Assembly: GCF_014077505.1 (NCBI RefSeq)
Contig: NZ_JACGWA010000014.1
Span: forward strand, 1-55,353
Direction: 5' to 3'
DNA: 55,353 bases
DNA from: Colwellia sp. BRX10-3
GTDB lineage: Bacteria; Pseudomonadota; Gammaproteobacteria; Enterobacterales; Alteromonadaceae
Under the pieces are notes generated by a model. That model ran no database searches, was not told the DNA's origin, and was given only the letters and a program-made list of their open reading frames with translations. Of this stretch, positions 18,158 to 27,587 are shown piece by piece. Both the position numbers and the translations under genes were made by a program. Position 1 is the first letter of the stretch. Each line of letters opens with the position of its first letter.

Positions 18158-19441
18158 CTAACCTTTAGATACAATACAGTTCCTGCCATTTTCTTTACCG
18201 ATATAAAGTCTCTTATCAGCAATGAATATTAATTCTTCAGCGGTAACAGCTTCGTCAGATGCTACGGCAATGCCAATAGTAAGTGTTATTTTACGCGCTA
18301 AAGCAGGTTTATGTGAATCAGACAATACCGCTAATTTATCTCTAATCCTTTCGGCTAATTGTACGGCCAAATTTAGGTTGGTTTTGGGTAATATCAATGA
18401 AAACTCTTCACCACCATACCTGCAAGCCAAATCCATTTTTCTGATTGATGTTTCAATAACCATTGCCAAAAAAACCAGTATTCTATCGCCCTCTTGATGG
18501 CCAAAACTGTCATTAATCAGTTTGAAATTATCTATATCAATCATCAGAAAAGCGGTTTTGTCATTGCTTCGCTTTGCTATATCCAGTTCTCGAGATAAAT
18601 TTGCATTTAAGAACCCTCTTGTATAAAGGCCTGTAAGAGGGTCTCTATAGCTTTCACGGCGAAGAATTTCATATTTTTGTCTGTAGGTGAGAAATGTAAA
18701 AATATCTTTTATATCAGTACCTTCATTTTCAACAATCAATCCTTTATCCTCATGATATTTAATATATAGCGTCAATATTAAAGAATAAACAAAAGCTAGA
18801 AGTAACTTACCTATTACTGATGATATGAGTAATCTTACATAATCAGATTGTTCTGAAATGATGCCTGAGCCAACAGTAAAAAAGAAAGTATCAAAAATTA
18901 ATACCACAGCCATAGCACTGTAAATTTTAAAAAACACACTAGTAATATATTTTGAAAAAAACTCATATATGATAATGATTAACAATACATCTGCAGCTAA
19001 TGTTAGTGTGCCCATAATCAACACCCTAGGCGTAAAGCTCAAAACTTGCTCTGGTATATATGATAATTGCGAGGCTGGTATACCTTCTAAATGAAGTCCA
19101 ACCATAAAAAGAAATATTGTTAGGGTCACATTGGCGACAACCAACCCGTAGATAAGTTTTCGTGCTTCTCCTGCATCTTCTTTTATATAGATAAGTAGCA
19201 CGGCAAATAAACTGGCATTAAAGAGCACCGCTGAACCTGGGCTAACGAAAACGTCTGGGAAAATTTCAAAATATAAAAAAGTTGCTAACACGGTTTGTAA
19301 ATACTGGAATGTACCCAGCGTTATATAAAGTAATGCGATGCCAAATTTGTGCCTAATGCTAAAAAGATAAACAATAACCATTCCAACGAATAGCGCTTCC
19401 GTTAGCATGTACACAAGTTGCATGATATGGGAAATCCCCAT
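18158..19441 (-). CDS. Membrane diguanylate cyclase (GGDEF)
   Basis: A 427-residue protein with six or seven hydrophobic segments in residues 5-230 and a GGDEF domain from about 262 to the end. The active site is GGEEF (343-347), DxDxFK is present as DIDNFKLIND, and an inhibitory I-site RxxD (R334-D337) stands exactly five residues before GGEEF. The enzyme should make c-di-GMP with product inhibition. The membrane half is not a recognised MASE domain; FVSPGSAVLF and KEDAGEARKLIYG recall the VUT/YhhQ queuosine-precursor transporter family, a weak resemblance. It lies between crbR and crbS on the opposite strand from crbR. Confidence 0.9.
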   Translation of the reverse strand: MGISHIMQLVYMLTEALFVGMVIVYLFSIRHKFGIALLYITLGTFQYLQTVLATFLYFEIFPDVFVSPGSAVLFNASLFAVLLIYIKEDAGEARKLIYGLVVANVTLTIFLFMVGLHLEGIPASQLSYIPEQVLSFTPRVLIMGTLTLAADVLLIIIIYEFFSKYITSVFFKIYSAMAVVLIFDTFFFTVGSGIISEQSDYVRLLISSVIGKLLLAFVYSLILTLYIKYHEDKGLIVENEGTDIKDIFTFLTYRQKYEILRRESYRDPLTGLYTRGFLNANLSRELDIAKRSNDKTAFLMIDIDNFKLINDSFGHQEGDRILVFLAMVIETSIRKMDLACRYGGEEFSLILPKTNLNLAVQLAERIRDKLAVLSDSHKPALARKITLTIGIAVASDEAVTAEELIFIADKRLYIGKENGRNCIVSKG

Positions 19442-19744
19442 AAAAAATTTTCCTTTCTCTGAAGCTAAACATTTAAAGTAGCTTAGATACTACTTATAAT
19501 TACTTAAAAATATCGTTCAAAAATATTATAATGGTAGCTATACACTAAAAGTAAAAGACTGTTGTTTTTATTAATATCGTCTCAATTAAATAAGGATTAA
19601 TGATTATAAAAATAGTTAATTTGATACTGGTAATATAGCTGAAAAAAGTGAGCTAAAACTTATTTAAATTTGTAAGAGCCAAAAAAGTACAGTGTTATTT
19701 TCATTAAAGGTATTAGTGAGTAAAATCAGGAGCCCTAAACCTGA
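19442..19744. other. Intergenic region between GGDEF gene and solute-binding-like gene
   Basis: About 300 AT-rich bases, presumably the promoter region of the GGDEF gene. No hairpin, repeat or small gene stands out. Confidence 0.3.
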
Positions 19745-20506
19745 TTACAATTCCAAATAATTATCGTATATTTTCTGGAACTCACCACTGGTTTTCAATT
19801 TTTTGAGTCCCAGATTAAAGTCATCCCGTATTTTTTTATCTCTAAATACCGGCCGATAATTTTTTGGATCAGCCGTGGTAAACTTGTGTTCTTCAACGTC
19901 ACTTGACTCTAACACATTCATTAATTTCATTTGTTTAACAAAATACCTAAAAATATAGCGATCGCTTAGCACTACATCATATCGGCCAAATTGCAATAAT
20001 TTCACTTGTGTTAATTGGTCGCTAATACCATAAAACCTTTTTTCTTCATTGACTTTTTTTAACCATTTCGGGTAACGCTTTTCAGCACCTTGAAACGATA
20101 CGACAGAAAGCGAATTCAAATCTTCAGGTGTTTTTATGGAAATAGCCCTGCTTTTCAGGGTAATAAAAACGTTGTCATAAATAACCGCAGGGTCCGCATA
20201 AAAACCTCCTGCGAGTGTCAGATCTTCGCCCATATCACCCATAGCTGCATCAACTAAACCTTGACTAAATACCAGTGGAATTCGACCCAAAGGAAAATAT
20301 AAAGGGTTAAGTTTATGGCCTTTATAGGCCAATGCAGCAGAAATAATGTCTATTTCAATACCTTTATTATGCTTCTGAAAAATATACGGCGGAATGTCTT
20401 GACTAAATGCCATTAAAACGTCTTTAGCATTTGTTATATATGATATTGAACAGGCCAATAAGGTACTAAAAAATAGCAGGCTGGAATTGAGTGATACAAA
20501 TTTCAT
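19745..20506 (-). CDS. Periplasmic solute-binding-like protein (SBP_bac_3 type)
   Basis: A 253-residue protein with a signal sequence (about residues 1-27, ending YITNAKD). It shows the family 3 pattern: an early PPYIF, GIEIDIISAALAYKGH, a domain crossover and the closing repeat SGEFQKIYDNYLEL. No transporter genes flank it. Such orphan proteins are common beside GGDEF genes in marine gammaproteobacteria and may feed a sensor rather than a permease; that role is inference. The ATG at 20506 is preferred to a TTG two codons upstream. Confidence 0.75.
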   Translation of the reverse strand: MKFVSLNSSLLFFSTLLACSISYITNAKDVLMAFSQDIPPYIFQKHNKGIEIDIISAALAYKGHKLNPLYFPLGRIPLVFSQGLVDAAMGDMGEDLTLAGGFYADPAVIYDNVFITLKSRAISIKTPEDLNSLSVVSFQGAEKRYPKWLKKVNEEKRFYGISDQLTQVKLLQFGRYDVVLSDRYIFRYFVKQMKLMNVLESSDVEEHKFTTADPKNYRPVFRDKKIRDDFNLGLKKLKTSGEFQKIYDNYLEL

Positions 20507-20751
20507 TAGCAAATAATATAAAGTAAGACTAAAACCAGTATACCCAAATAAAAGCCCTTGTTAAGTGTTATTTTTTAGGCATTAATACCCAATAATACTT
20601 TTTTATTTGCACTTAAATTTAACGACAACACACATGCTTTATATTATTGAGTAATACGATACTAAGACACATTAATTCATCATAAAAACATGGTTTCTTT
20701 AAACTTTAAGACTTTCAATAAGCACAAAGTCAATTCTAGTAATATCGTAAA

Positions 20752-23700
20752 TTATAAAAGCAATTGCCGCATTAAACGTTTGAGCGCTAACGACTTAATA
20801 GGTTTGCGCAAAAACAAGAACTCGGCATCATTGGTGTGTTGCCTAACACTTTCAGACGGGTCTGCAGAGCATATTATCGTTGGCAACTGCCATTGTTGTG
20901 CTTGCAGCATTGTTAAGACTAATTCAACTCCATTATTGCCATAATCAAGGTGATAATCGGCAATAATAATATCGGGTTTAATCTCGCCATTGGCAAGTTT
21001 TTGCTGACATGACGATTGATCATAAGCGGTTAACACACGACAACCCCAGTCAATAAGTTGTGAGGCCATCGCGGTTAGCATTAATTCGTCATTATCGATC
21101 AACAGCACTATTATGTTATTAAATGGCTTATCAGGAGAGACCTCAGCAATGGTGTCTAAGCTTTTGTTCAATTTATTACTTGTGTTGGTGTTTACTATTG
21201 CGGCTTCACTCGTGCTTACGCGAGGTATTTCAATACTGAAACACGTGCCTTGACCTACTTGAGATTTAACCGAAATTGATAAGCCCAGCAATTTAGCTAT
21301 ACGCTCTGATATTGCCAAGCCTAAACCTAGCCCCGGTATCTCACGGTTTTGCTCTAAGCGTTCAAACTCACGAAATATTGCTGTTTGCTGTGCTAACGCG
21401 ATACCTGGGCCGTTATCCCAAACTTCAACGCGTATCATCGATTTTGTTCGACGTATGCCGAGTAAAATTCGATTGCTAATACCCGCTTTCTCGCCTTGTT
21501 TGTCATTACAATAATGTACGGCATTCGACAAAAAGTTTTGTATTATTCGCCTTAACATACGTTTATCAGAATGCACTACACACTGACTTAGTTGATAAGA
21601 AAACTTTATGTTGGCTTGCTCTGTTAAGGCCGCAAATTCATTTTTAAGTGGATTTAGCAAATCATCTAGCGCGAAATGGCTTTTTTCTATTTTTTCAGAG
21701 CTACTATCTAAGCGAGAAATTTCGACTAAATCAGACAGCAAGGCTTCTACTACATTCAATGAGTCATCAATGTGTTCAGCAAGCGCCGTTAACTCTTCTC
21801 CTTGTACTTTATTTTTTAACATAGAAGTAAATAAAGACAAGGCATTAAATGGCTGCATAAGGTCGTGACTTGCGGCGGCTAAAAATCGACTTTTACTGCT
21901 GTAAGCAGCTTCGGCTTCCGCTTTTGCTTTTTGTAATTCTTGAGTGCGACTTTCAACCCTTTTCTCAAGATTTTCGTTAGCTTTTTGTAACGCCTTCTCT
22001 GCTTCAATATGCGCCGTAATATCAGAAAAGGTACTAACAAAACCGCCAGCAGGCATCGACTGACCACGAATTTCTAAGACAATACCGTTGGGCATTTTTC
22101 GTTGAAAATGATGACTGTCACCTTTTTTCATATGAGCGATACGTTTTGCGATCATCTGATCATTATTAGCACCACCGGCAATAATACCTCTTGAGATATT
22201 AAAATTTAGCAAGGTTTGAATAGGTAAACCCGCTTGCACAAAGCCTTCAGGATAATCCAGCAATTGAATATAACGCTGATTCCACGCCACTAATCTCATG
22301 TCAGCATCTACAACACTGATACCTTGCTCGATATTTTCAACACCCGATTGTAATAACTCGCGGTTAAAACGAAACATTTCATTCGCTTCATCCACAATAC
22401 TAACAACATCTTCAAGTGGCATTCTCTCAGAAGTTGAGGCCGCTTTCATTACCATACGCGTTGAGGCTGAGCCTAAAACACCAGAAAGTTGCAAACGGGT
22501 ATATTCAATCAGGTTGACTGGTTCAACATCAAGGTGGTTTTGATTAGTTTGGTTAGATTTTGCAAGTTGTAAAAAAGCATCTGCAGCATTTTTATCAATA
22601 AAGCGCATTAATAAACTATATAGATCTTCTGTGCTTAAATTACGTTCAAATTTTCGCTGACTTTTACTGATAAAAATATCAGCTTGAAGTTTTTCACCCA
22701 CACTGCGATGGGTCAGTAATGAAACAACAACAAAACAAACGATGTTGCTCACTAAACTATAGAACACGCCATGGCTGGTTAAATCTAAAAAGTCGACGCC
22801 AAACAAAGCGGTAGGCTTTAGCCAAGCAAGTCCAAAAATGCCATTTTGTACCCAAGAAAAACTGGGAGCAATAATCGGTAACAGTAAGGTAAAAAACCAC
22901 ATTACGCTGCCGACAATCAACCCCGTTAAAGCGCCTTTACCATTTGCTTTTCGCCAATACAATGCACCGATAATTGCGGGGGCAAATTGCGATAATAAAA
23001 CGAATGAGAGCAAGCCAATACTGGCTAAATGGCTTTGCTGATTAATGCTACGTTCAAAGGCAAAAGCGAATAACAGTATCGCTGTAATCGCCAGCCGGCG
23101 TTGCTTTAACAACAAGCCAGAAAACTGCGGTGCACCTGCCTTGCTGAAATATTTAAACTTTAGTGTTAAAGGCGTTATCACCTCAGTAGAAATCATGGTA
23201 CTTAGTACAATAGCTGAAACAATTACCATACTGGTTGCTGCCGCTAAACCGCCAATATAAACCACAACACCTAACCAAGCTTGTTGAAAAAACAATGGCA
23301 GCGTTAACACGTAAGTGTCGGCATCAACACTACCACCAGGAAAGGTAATTAAGCCTGCGATAGCAATAGGTAAAACAAAGATGTTAATTAAAATAAAATA
23401 AAGTGGAAACAACCAACGGGCAGTTTTTAACTCTTGCGGATGATGATTCTCTATCATCATCATATGAAATTGCTGCGGTAAAACAAAAATGGTAATCGCG
23501 CCCAATATAGCCTGTGCTAAAGCAAGGTAAATAGAATTATCGTCGGTAAATAACTCATGATTCTGCTGTTGTGCTGCTAAGTCAGCAAAACCATCAAAAA
23601 CAAAAAATGTCGCGAAAATCCCCACTGCCGTTAACGCTAATAATTTAACTACTGAACTAAAGGCAATCGCCAATACTAAGCCTTGATTTTGTTTACTTGC

Positions 23701-24240
23701 GGCAATTTGCCGAGTACCAAAAAAAATACTAAAGACAATCAATACAACAGTAACTACAAATGCGGTACTAATGCCTGATTGAAAGGTGCCAGTGAGTAAA
23801 TCAAAACTGGTGCTAATGGCACGTAATTGCAATGCAATGTAAGGAATGGTGCCAACCAAAGCAATTAACGTAACGGTAATGGCTATTTTAGGCGAACGGT
23901 CATAACGAAAGGCAATAAAATCAGCAATTGAGGTAAGGTTTTGTCGTTTGATGATTTTTAACATCTTCATCAGCATCGGCCAGGCAAGAACTAAGCAGAG
24001 TATTGTGCCAATATAAATGGGTGCGAGCCAAGCGCCAGTGGTAGCTGCTTGCCCTACTGTGCCGTAAAAAGCCCATGACGTGCAGCTCACGGCTAAAGAT
24101 AAACTATAAACCCAAGGTTTGCAGCGCCATTGTTCAGGCGACTGATTTTGTCCTTTATAAGCAACTAAAAAGAGCAGGCAAAGGTAGCCAATAGAGAGTA
24201 CGGTGATCAACCAAGTATCAATAGACAGCCAAGCTAACAA
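20752..24240 (-). CDS. crbS: CrbS-type transporter/hybrid sensor kinase
   Basis: A 1162-residue protein that starts with about 13 membrane helices of the sodium:solute symporter (SSS/SLC5) fold (residues 1-500), e.g. SCTSWAFYGTVGQAA. A linker, a PAS domain (ISVVDADMRLVAWNQRY), a coiled coil, a dimerisation/phosphoacceptor helix AAASHDLMQPFNAL, an ATPase domain (NFLSNAVHY, DNGPGI, GLGLGL) and a C-terminal receiver (phosphoacceptor in IIIADYHLD) follow. This is the NahK/ErcS/CrbS layout, which controls acetate or alcohol use with a LuxR-type partner. The TTG at 24240 has AAAGGA 6 bases before it. Whether the SSS part transports or only senses is not visible here. Confidence 0.92.
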   Translation of the reverse strand: MLAWLSIDTWLITVLSIGYLCLLFLVAYKGQNQSPEQWRCKPWVYSLSLAVSCTSWAFYGTVGQAATTGAWLAPIYIGTILCLVLAWPMLMKMLKIIKRQNLTSIADFIAFRYDRSPKIAITVTLIALVGTIPYIALQLRAISTSFDLLTGTFQSGISTAFVVTVVLIVFSIFFGTRQIAASKQNQGLVLAIAFSSVVKLLALTAVGIFATFFVFDGFADLAAQQQNHELFTDDNSIYLALAQAILGAITIFVLPQQFHMMMIENHHPQELKTARWLFPLYFILINIFVLPIAIAGLITFPGGSVDADTYVLTLPLFFQQAWLGVVVYIGGLAAATSMVIVSAIVLSTMISTEVITPLTLKFKYFSKAGAPQFSGLLLKQRRLAITAILLFAFAFERSINQQSHLASIGLLSFVLLSQFAPAIIGALYWRKANGKGALTGLIVGSVMWFFTLLLPIIAPSFSWVQNGIFGLAWLKPTALFGVDFLDLTSHGVFYSLVSNIVCFVVVSLLTHRSVGEKLQADIFISKSQRKFERNLSTEDLYSLLMRFIDKNAADAFLQLAKSNQTNQNHLDVEPVNLIEYTRLQLSGVLGSASTRMVMKAASTSERMPLEDVVSIVDEANEMFRFNRELLQSGVENIEQGISVVDADMRLVAWNQRYIQLLDYPEGFVQAGLPIQTLLNFNISRGIIAGGANNDQMIAKRIAHMKKGDSHHFQRKMPNGIVLEIRGQSMPAGGFVSTFSDITAHIEAEKALQKANENLEKRVESRTQELQKAKAEAEAAYSSKSRFLAAASHDLMQPFNALSLFTSMLKNKVQGEELTALAEHIDDSLNVVEALLSDLVEISRLDSSSEKIEKSHFALDDLLNPLKNEFAALTEQANIKFSYQLSQCVVHSDKRMLRRIIQNFLSNAVHYCNDKQGEKAGISNRILLGIRRTKSMIRVEVWDNGPGIALAQQTAIFREFERLEQNREIPGLGLGLAISERIAKLLGLSISVKSQVGQGTCFSIEIPRVSTSEAAIVNTNTSNKLNKSLDTIAEVSPDKPFNNIIVLLIDNDELMLTAMASQLIDWGCRVLTAYDQSSCQQKLANGEIKPDIIIADYHLDYGNNGVELVLTMLQAQQWQLPTIICSADPSESVRQHTNDAEFLFLRKPIKSLALKRLMRQLLL

Positions 24241-24404
24241 ATTTATTCCTTTGTGTTAAAGATGCTATGCATAGCATAAAGCGATTTTTCAACTAGCATA
24301 TCATCTGGGCCAGTCGATTATAGTGCACTAAGGTAGTACTTATTTCCCTAACATCCTAGGGTAACCTAACCATTCATTATTTATCCGTTTGAAAGTTATC
24401 ATAG

Positions 24405-25589
24405 ATGAAAATCACTAACAAATATTTAGTAGAAACCATTATTTTCTTTAGTTATGTATTATTCGCCATGGCCTGGGTCGGTGGCACAGCTAGTATGCAA
24501 AGCATTATGCTTTCTCTTGATGTGCACAGCTTAGCCTCAGCAAGTTTTATCAGTGGCGCGGTGACCTTAGCTAAAATTGTTGGCACCTTCATTGCGGCGT
24601 GGATAGCGATAAAACTCGGCATAAAATATGCGTTTTTTGTTTCCAGTTTGTTAATCACCATTGGCCTTCTCACGCCTTATGCGCCAAATTATGAATTACT
24701 GCTGCTAAGCCGTTTTTTAATGGGGCTAGGTGGTGCTTTTATGGTGGTATATTTTAATCCTATCGTTTTACAGTTTTTTAAAGCTGAAGAACGTTCAACT
24801 ATTAATGGCATTAATGCTGTTGCTTTTAATATTGGTACTGCCATTATTTTGTGGCAAATGGGCAGTATAAATCAACTTACTGGCGGTTGGCAGAACAGTT
24901 TAACGCTGTTCTCAGTGCTCAGCTTAATTGTCGCTCTTCTTTGGCTTTTAGTTAAATTTGAAGAGCCTGATACATCAACAAAAAACATCAATGATCTACC
25001 GGAAATTTATAGTTACCGTGAGGGCTTAAAAGACCGTTTTAATTGGATTTACGGTTTAGCCTATTCTGGCATTTTAGCGTTTTACATATGTTTGTTCACC
25101 TTTTACCCTAAGGCTGGGATTGTGCAAAGTAAATGGGTGATTGGCTTTGGTATTATTGGCACAATATTCGGCATTATATACGCAAAAAAAATACCGCTAC
25201 GTTTACCTGTTATTCGTTGGTCAGGCTTCGTGGTCATTATCAGCACAGGTGTATTTTCGTTTAGTGACTTATATTGGCTACAAACCTTTGCGGCTATGGT
25301 GTTAGGTTTTTTTATCTTCTTGCCAGTAACTGCGCTAGTGTCAATTCCGCATGAATTGCCGAAAATGACCTCCCCGCGTATCACCATTGTATTTAGTATG
25401 TTTTACTCAATCAGCTACATAATATCGACACTGATTTTATGGATATTCGGCAGTTTGGTTGATATTCATCAGGGCGATTACACTTGGTCGTTTATTTTGA
25501 TCACGGCGCTGAGTTCAACCTTATTTATTGGTAGCTACTTTTTACCGGAATCTGGTAATAAAAATATAGCACAACAAGTAGGGAGCTAG
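24405..25589 (+). CDS. MFS transporter
   Basis: A 394-residue protein with 12 predicted membrane helices and an MFS-like loop between helices 2 and 3 (GTFIAAWIAIKLGIKYAF). LLLSRFLMGLGGAF is the helix 4 signature. Its stop codon is one base from the start of the esterase gene, so the two are co-translated; it is divergent from crbS. A role in uptake of hydroxyacid esters or export is suggested only by context. Confidence 0.88.
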   Translation: MKITNKYLVETIIFFSYVLFAMAWVGGTASMQSIMLSLDVHSLASASFISGAVTLAKIVGTFIAAWIAIKLGIKYAFFVSSLLITIGLLTPYAPNYELLLLSRFLMGLGGAFMVVYFNPIVLQFFKAEERSTINGINAVAFNIGTAIILWQMGSINQLTGGWQNSLTLFSVLSLIVALLWLLVKFEEPDTSTKNINDLPEIYSYREGLKDRFNWIYGLAYSGILAFYICLFTFYPKAGIVQSKWVIGFGIIGTIFGIIYAKKIPLRLPVIRWSGFVVIISTGVFSFSDLYWLQTFAAMVLGFFIFLPVTALVSIPHELPKMTSPRITIVFSMFYSISYIISTLILWIFGSLVDIHQGDYTWSFILITALSSTLFIGSYFLPESGNKNIAQQVGS

Positions 25590-25590
25590 C

Positions 25591-26556
25591 ATGCGAGGAA
25601 CCGTATCGATAAATTTAATCCCTTTACTCAAGCAAGTTAATGCTGGCATTGAGCAAGCCAAAGCAAGTGGCGCAGCCTTTGAGCCAAATGTTATTCGGCA
25701 GAACTTGGAAAACTTATCAGCTTATATGATACCTGGACCTGAAGTGGCGCTGATAAAAAATACTTTTATCACGGTCGCTAAAAATAAAGTTGCTGTACGA
25801 ATTTATCATCCTAACCCAGACAAAGACTTACCGGTTTTACTGCACTTTCATGGCGGCGGCCACATGTGTGGTAGCGTGAAGTTATATGATCCCATTAGCC
25901 GTGAACTGGCCAAGGCCACCAATGCGATTGTTATCTGTATTGATTATCGCTTGGCACCTGAGCATCCGTATCCTAGTGGTTTAGACGACTGCCAATATTT
26001 ATTAGAAAACTATCAAGAGCTGCTCGATGGTTACCGTTTTAGCGAACAACTTTATATCGCTGGCGATAGTGCTGGTGGCGCAATTTGTACGAGTTTAGTC
26101 ATTAACAATATCGATAATTCTGATATCAAAATTGATAAACAAATATTGATCTACCCGAATGTTGATTACACCATGAGTTGCCCGTCAATCACCGAAAATG
26201 GCCAAGGTTTCTTGCTAGAAACAGATAAAATGCGTTGGTACTTTCAACAGTATTTCAATCTCGAAAATATAAATATAGACACAAACAAAGCAACAGCAGC
26301 ATTAATAACAGCAGCGTCACCGTTATTAAGTAAGTTTGACAGTAGAATACCTAAAACCTTGGTAATAACGGCGGGTTGTGATCCTTTGAGGGATGAAGGA
26401 ACTTTATATGCTGAAAAAGCGAAGCAAGCTGGAGTGAGTGTTGAGCATTATCAATTTGATGAACTGATACACGCCTATATGTTGCTGTCAAAACTGGTAC
26501 CTGAGCAATACCACCAAACTTATTTAATCATTAAAAAGTTTATTAACGCCAAATAG
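25591..26556 (+). CDS. HSL-family alpha/beta hydrolase
   Basis: A 321-residue cytoplasmic esterase of the hormone-sensitive lipase family. The oxyanion motif is HGGG (H87-G90), the nucleophile is S160 in GDSAGG, the acid D263 lies in AGCDPLRDEG and the base H293 in LIHAYM. These enzymes split short-chain esters. It follows the MFS gene by one base and is closed by a strong terminator; the converging neighbour is 3-hydroxybutyrate dehydrogenase, so cleavage of imported 3-hydroxybutyrate oligomers is an attractive, unproven role. There is no signal peptide. Confidence 0.9.
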   Translation: MRGTVSINLIPLLKQVNAGIEQAKASGAAFEPNVIRQNLENLSAYMIPGPEVALIKNTFITVAKNKVAVRIYHPNPDKDLPVLLHFHGGGHMCGSVKLYDPISRELAKATNAIVICIDYRLAPEHPYPSGLDDCQYLLENYQELLDGYRFSEQLYIAGDSAGGAICTSLVINNIDNSDIKIDKQILIYPNVDYTMSCPSITENGQGFLLETDKMRWYFQQYFNLENINIDTNKATAALITAASPLLSKFDSRIPKTLVITAGCDPLRDEGTLYAEKAKQAGVSVEHYQFDELIHAYMLLSKLVPEQYHQTYLIIKKFINAK

Positions 26557-26619
26557 AAGTTTTTCTCTACTCGACTAAATATAACAAGGGGTAAAATCAA
26601 TAATTAACTAACTTCCTAT

Positions 26620-26656
26620 AGGGCTCCTCAGTAAATTGAGGTTGCCCTTTTTTTTA
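26620..26656 (+). terminator. Terminator after MFS-esterase operon
   Basis: A two-part stem (AGGGC with GCCCT, inside it CCTCA with TGAGG) and a 6-base loop are followed by a run of T. Confidence 0.88.
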
Positions 26657-26687
26657 TAGTACAAAATTAATATTATCTGAAAAATTA

Positions 26688-27470
26688 TTACTGAGCCGTC
26701 CAAGCGCCGTCCATAGGCAAAGCAGAGCCTGTGATACTTCTGGCACTGTCACTACAAAGAAACAAAATAAACTCACCAATTTGCTCTGGTACCATCATTT
26801 CTGGCAAGGGTTGTTTAGCGGTAACTAATTGATATTTAGCCGCTTCAAAAGTAATGTCTTGTTTTACTGCAATGGCTGATATTTGTTCGTTAATGAGAGG
26901 GGTATCAACCCAACCTGGGCAAATTGCATTTACTGTAATACCTTGCTCGGCACATTCCAACGCTAGCACTTTTGTTAGTCCAACCAAACCATGTTTAGCA
27001 GCGCAATACGCCGACTTGTTAACTGAACCAACAAGCCCATGCACTGAAGCAACATTAATAATTCGACCCCAACCATTACTTTTCATATTTGGTAACGCAT
27101 ATTGAATAGCATGAAACGCTGCCGACAAGTTAATAGCAATAATAGCGTTCCATTTTTCTAGCGGAAAATTTTCTGCTGATTCAGTATGTTGTATGCCTGC
27201 ATTATTAATTAAAATATCGATACTACCCATTTGCTCAATAGCACGCTTTATTAAACGTTCGATACTCTCAACATGCATTAAATCTGCATTATCAAATATG
27301 GCTTTAATACCATATTGAAGCGAAAATTCATTCGCTAACTCTTTGCCCTCAATGGTTGACATTAAACCGTGTAAAACGAGGTTTATTCCCTGTGAGGCAA
27401 GTACATGCGCCGTTGCTAGGCCAATACCACTTGTTGAGCCCGTAATCAAAGCTACTTTTTGGTTAAGCAT
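26688..27470 (-). CDS. bdhA: 3-Hydroxybutyrate dehydrogenase
   Basis: A 260-residue short-chain dehydrogenase that oxidises (R)-3-hydroxybutyrate to acetoacetate with NAD+. The cofactor motif is TGSTSGIG (10-17), NNAG is at 89-92, and the catalytic residues are S142, Y155 and K159. The substrate carboxylate contacts known from Pseudomonas fragi enzyme all stand at the same positions here: Q94, H144, K152, W187 and Q196. This makes the substrate assignment unusually firm for an SDR. It converges with the MFS-esterase operon. An 11-base inverted repeat lies 50-100 bases upstream. Confidence 0.94.
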   Translation of the reverse strand: MLNQKVALITGSTSGIGLATAHVLASQGINLVLHGLMSTIEGKELANEFSLQYGIKAIFDNADLMHVESIERLIKRAIEQMGSIDILINNAGIQHTESAENFPLEKWNAIIAINLSAAFHAIQYALPNMKSNGWGRIINVASVHGLVGSVNKSAYCAAKHGLVGLTKVLALECAEQGITVNAICPGWVDTPLINEQISAIAVKQDITFEAAKYQLVTAKQPLPEMMVPEQIGEFILFLCSDSARSITGSALPMDGAWTAQ

Positions 27471-27520
27471 AAAGATTCCATATTATAAAAGTTTATGCTC
27501 AAGGTTACCGTATTTTATCG

Positions 27521-27571
27521 CGTTAATATTTGGTCCCTTAGTACCATGCCTAGCAAAGTAAAATATTAACG
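27521..27571. promoter_or_regulatory. Inverted repeat upstream of bdhA
   Basis: Perfect 11-base arms (CGTTAATATTT and its complement) are separated by 29 bases, which themselves contain a short dyad (GGTCCC...GTACC). It sits between bdhA and the SIMPL gene, both on the minus strand. It could be a bipartite operator for bdhA or a terminator for the SIMPL gene. Confidence 0.4.
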
Positions 27572-27587
27572 TTAGCGAATTATCACC

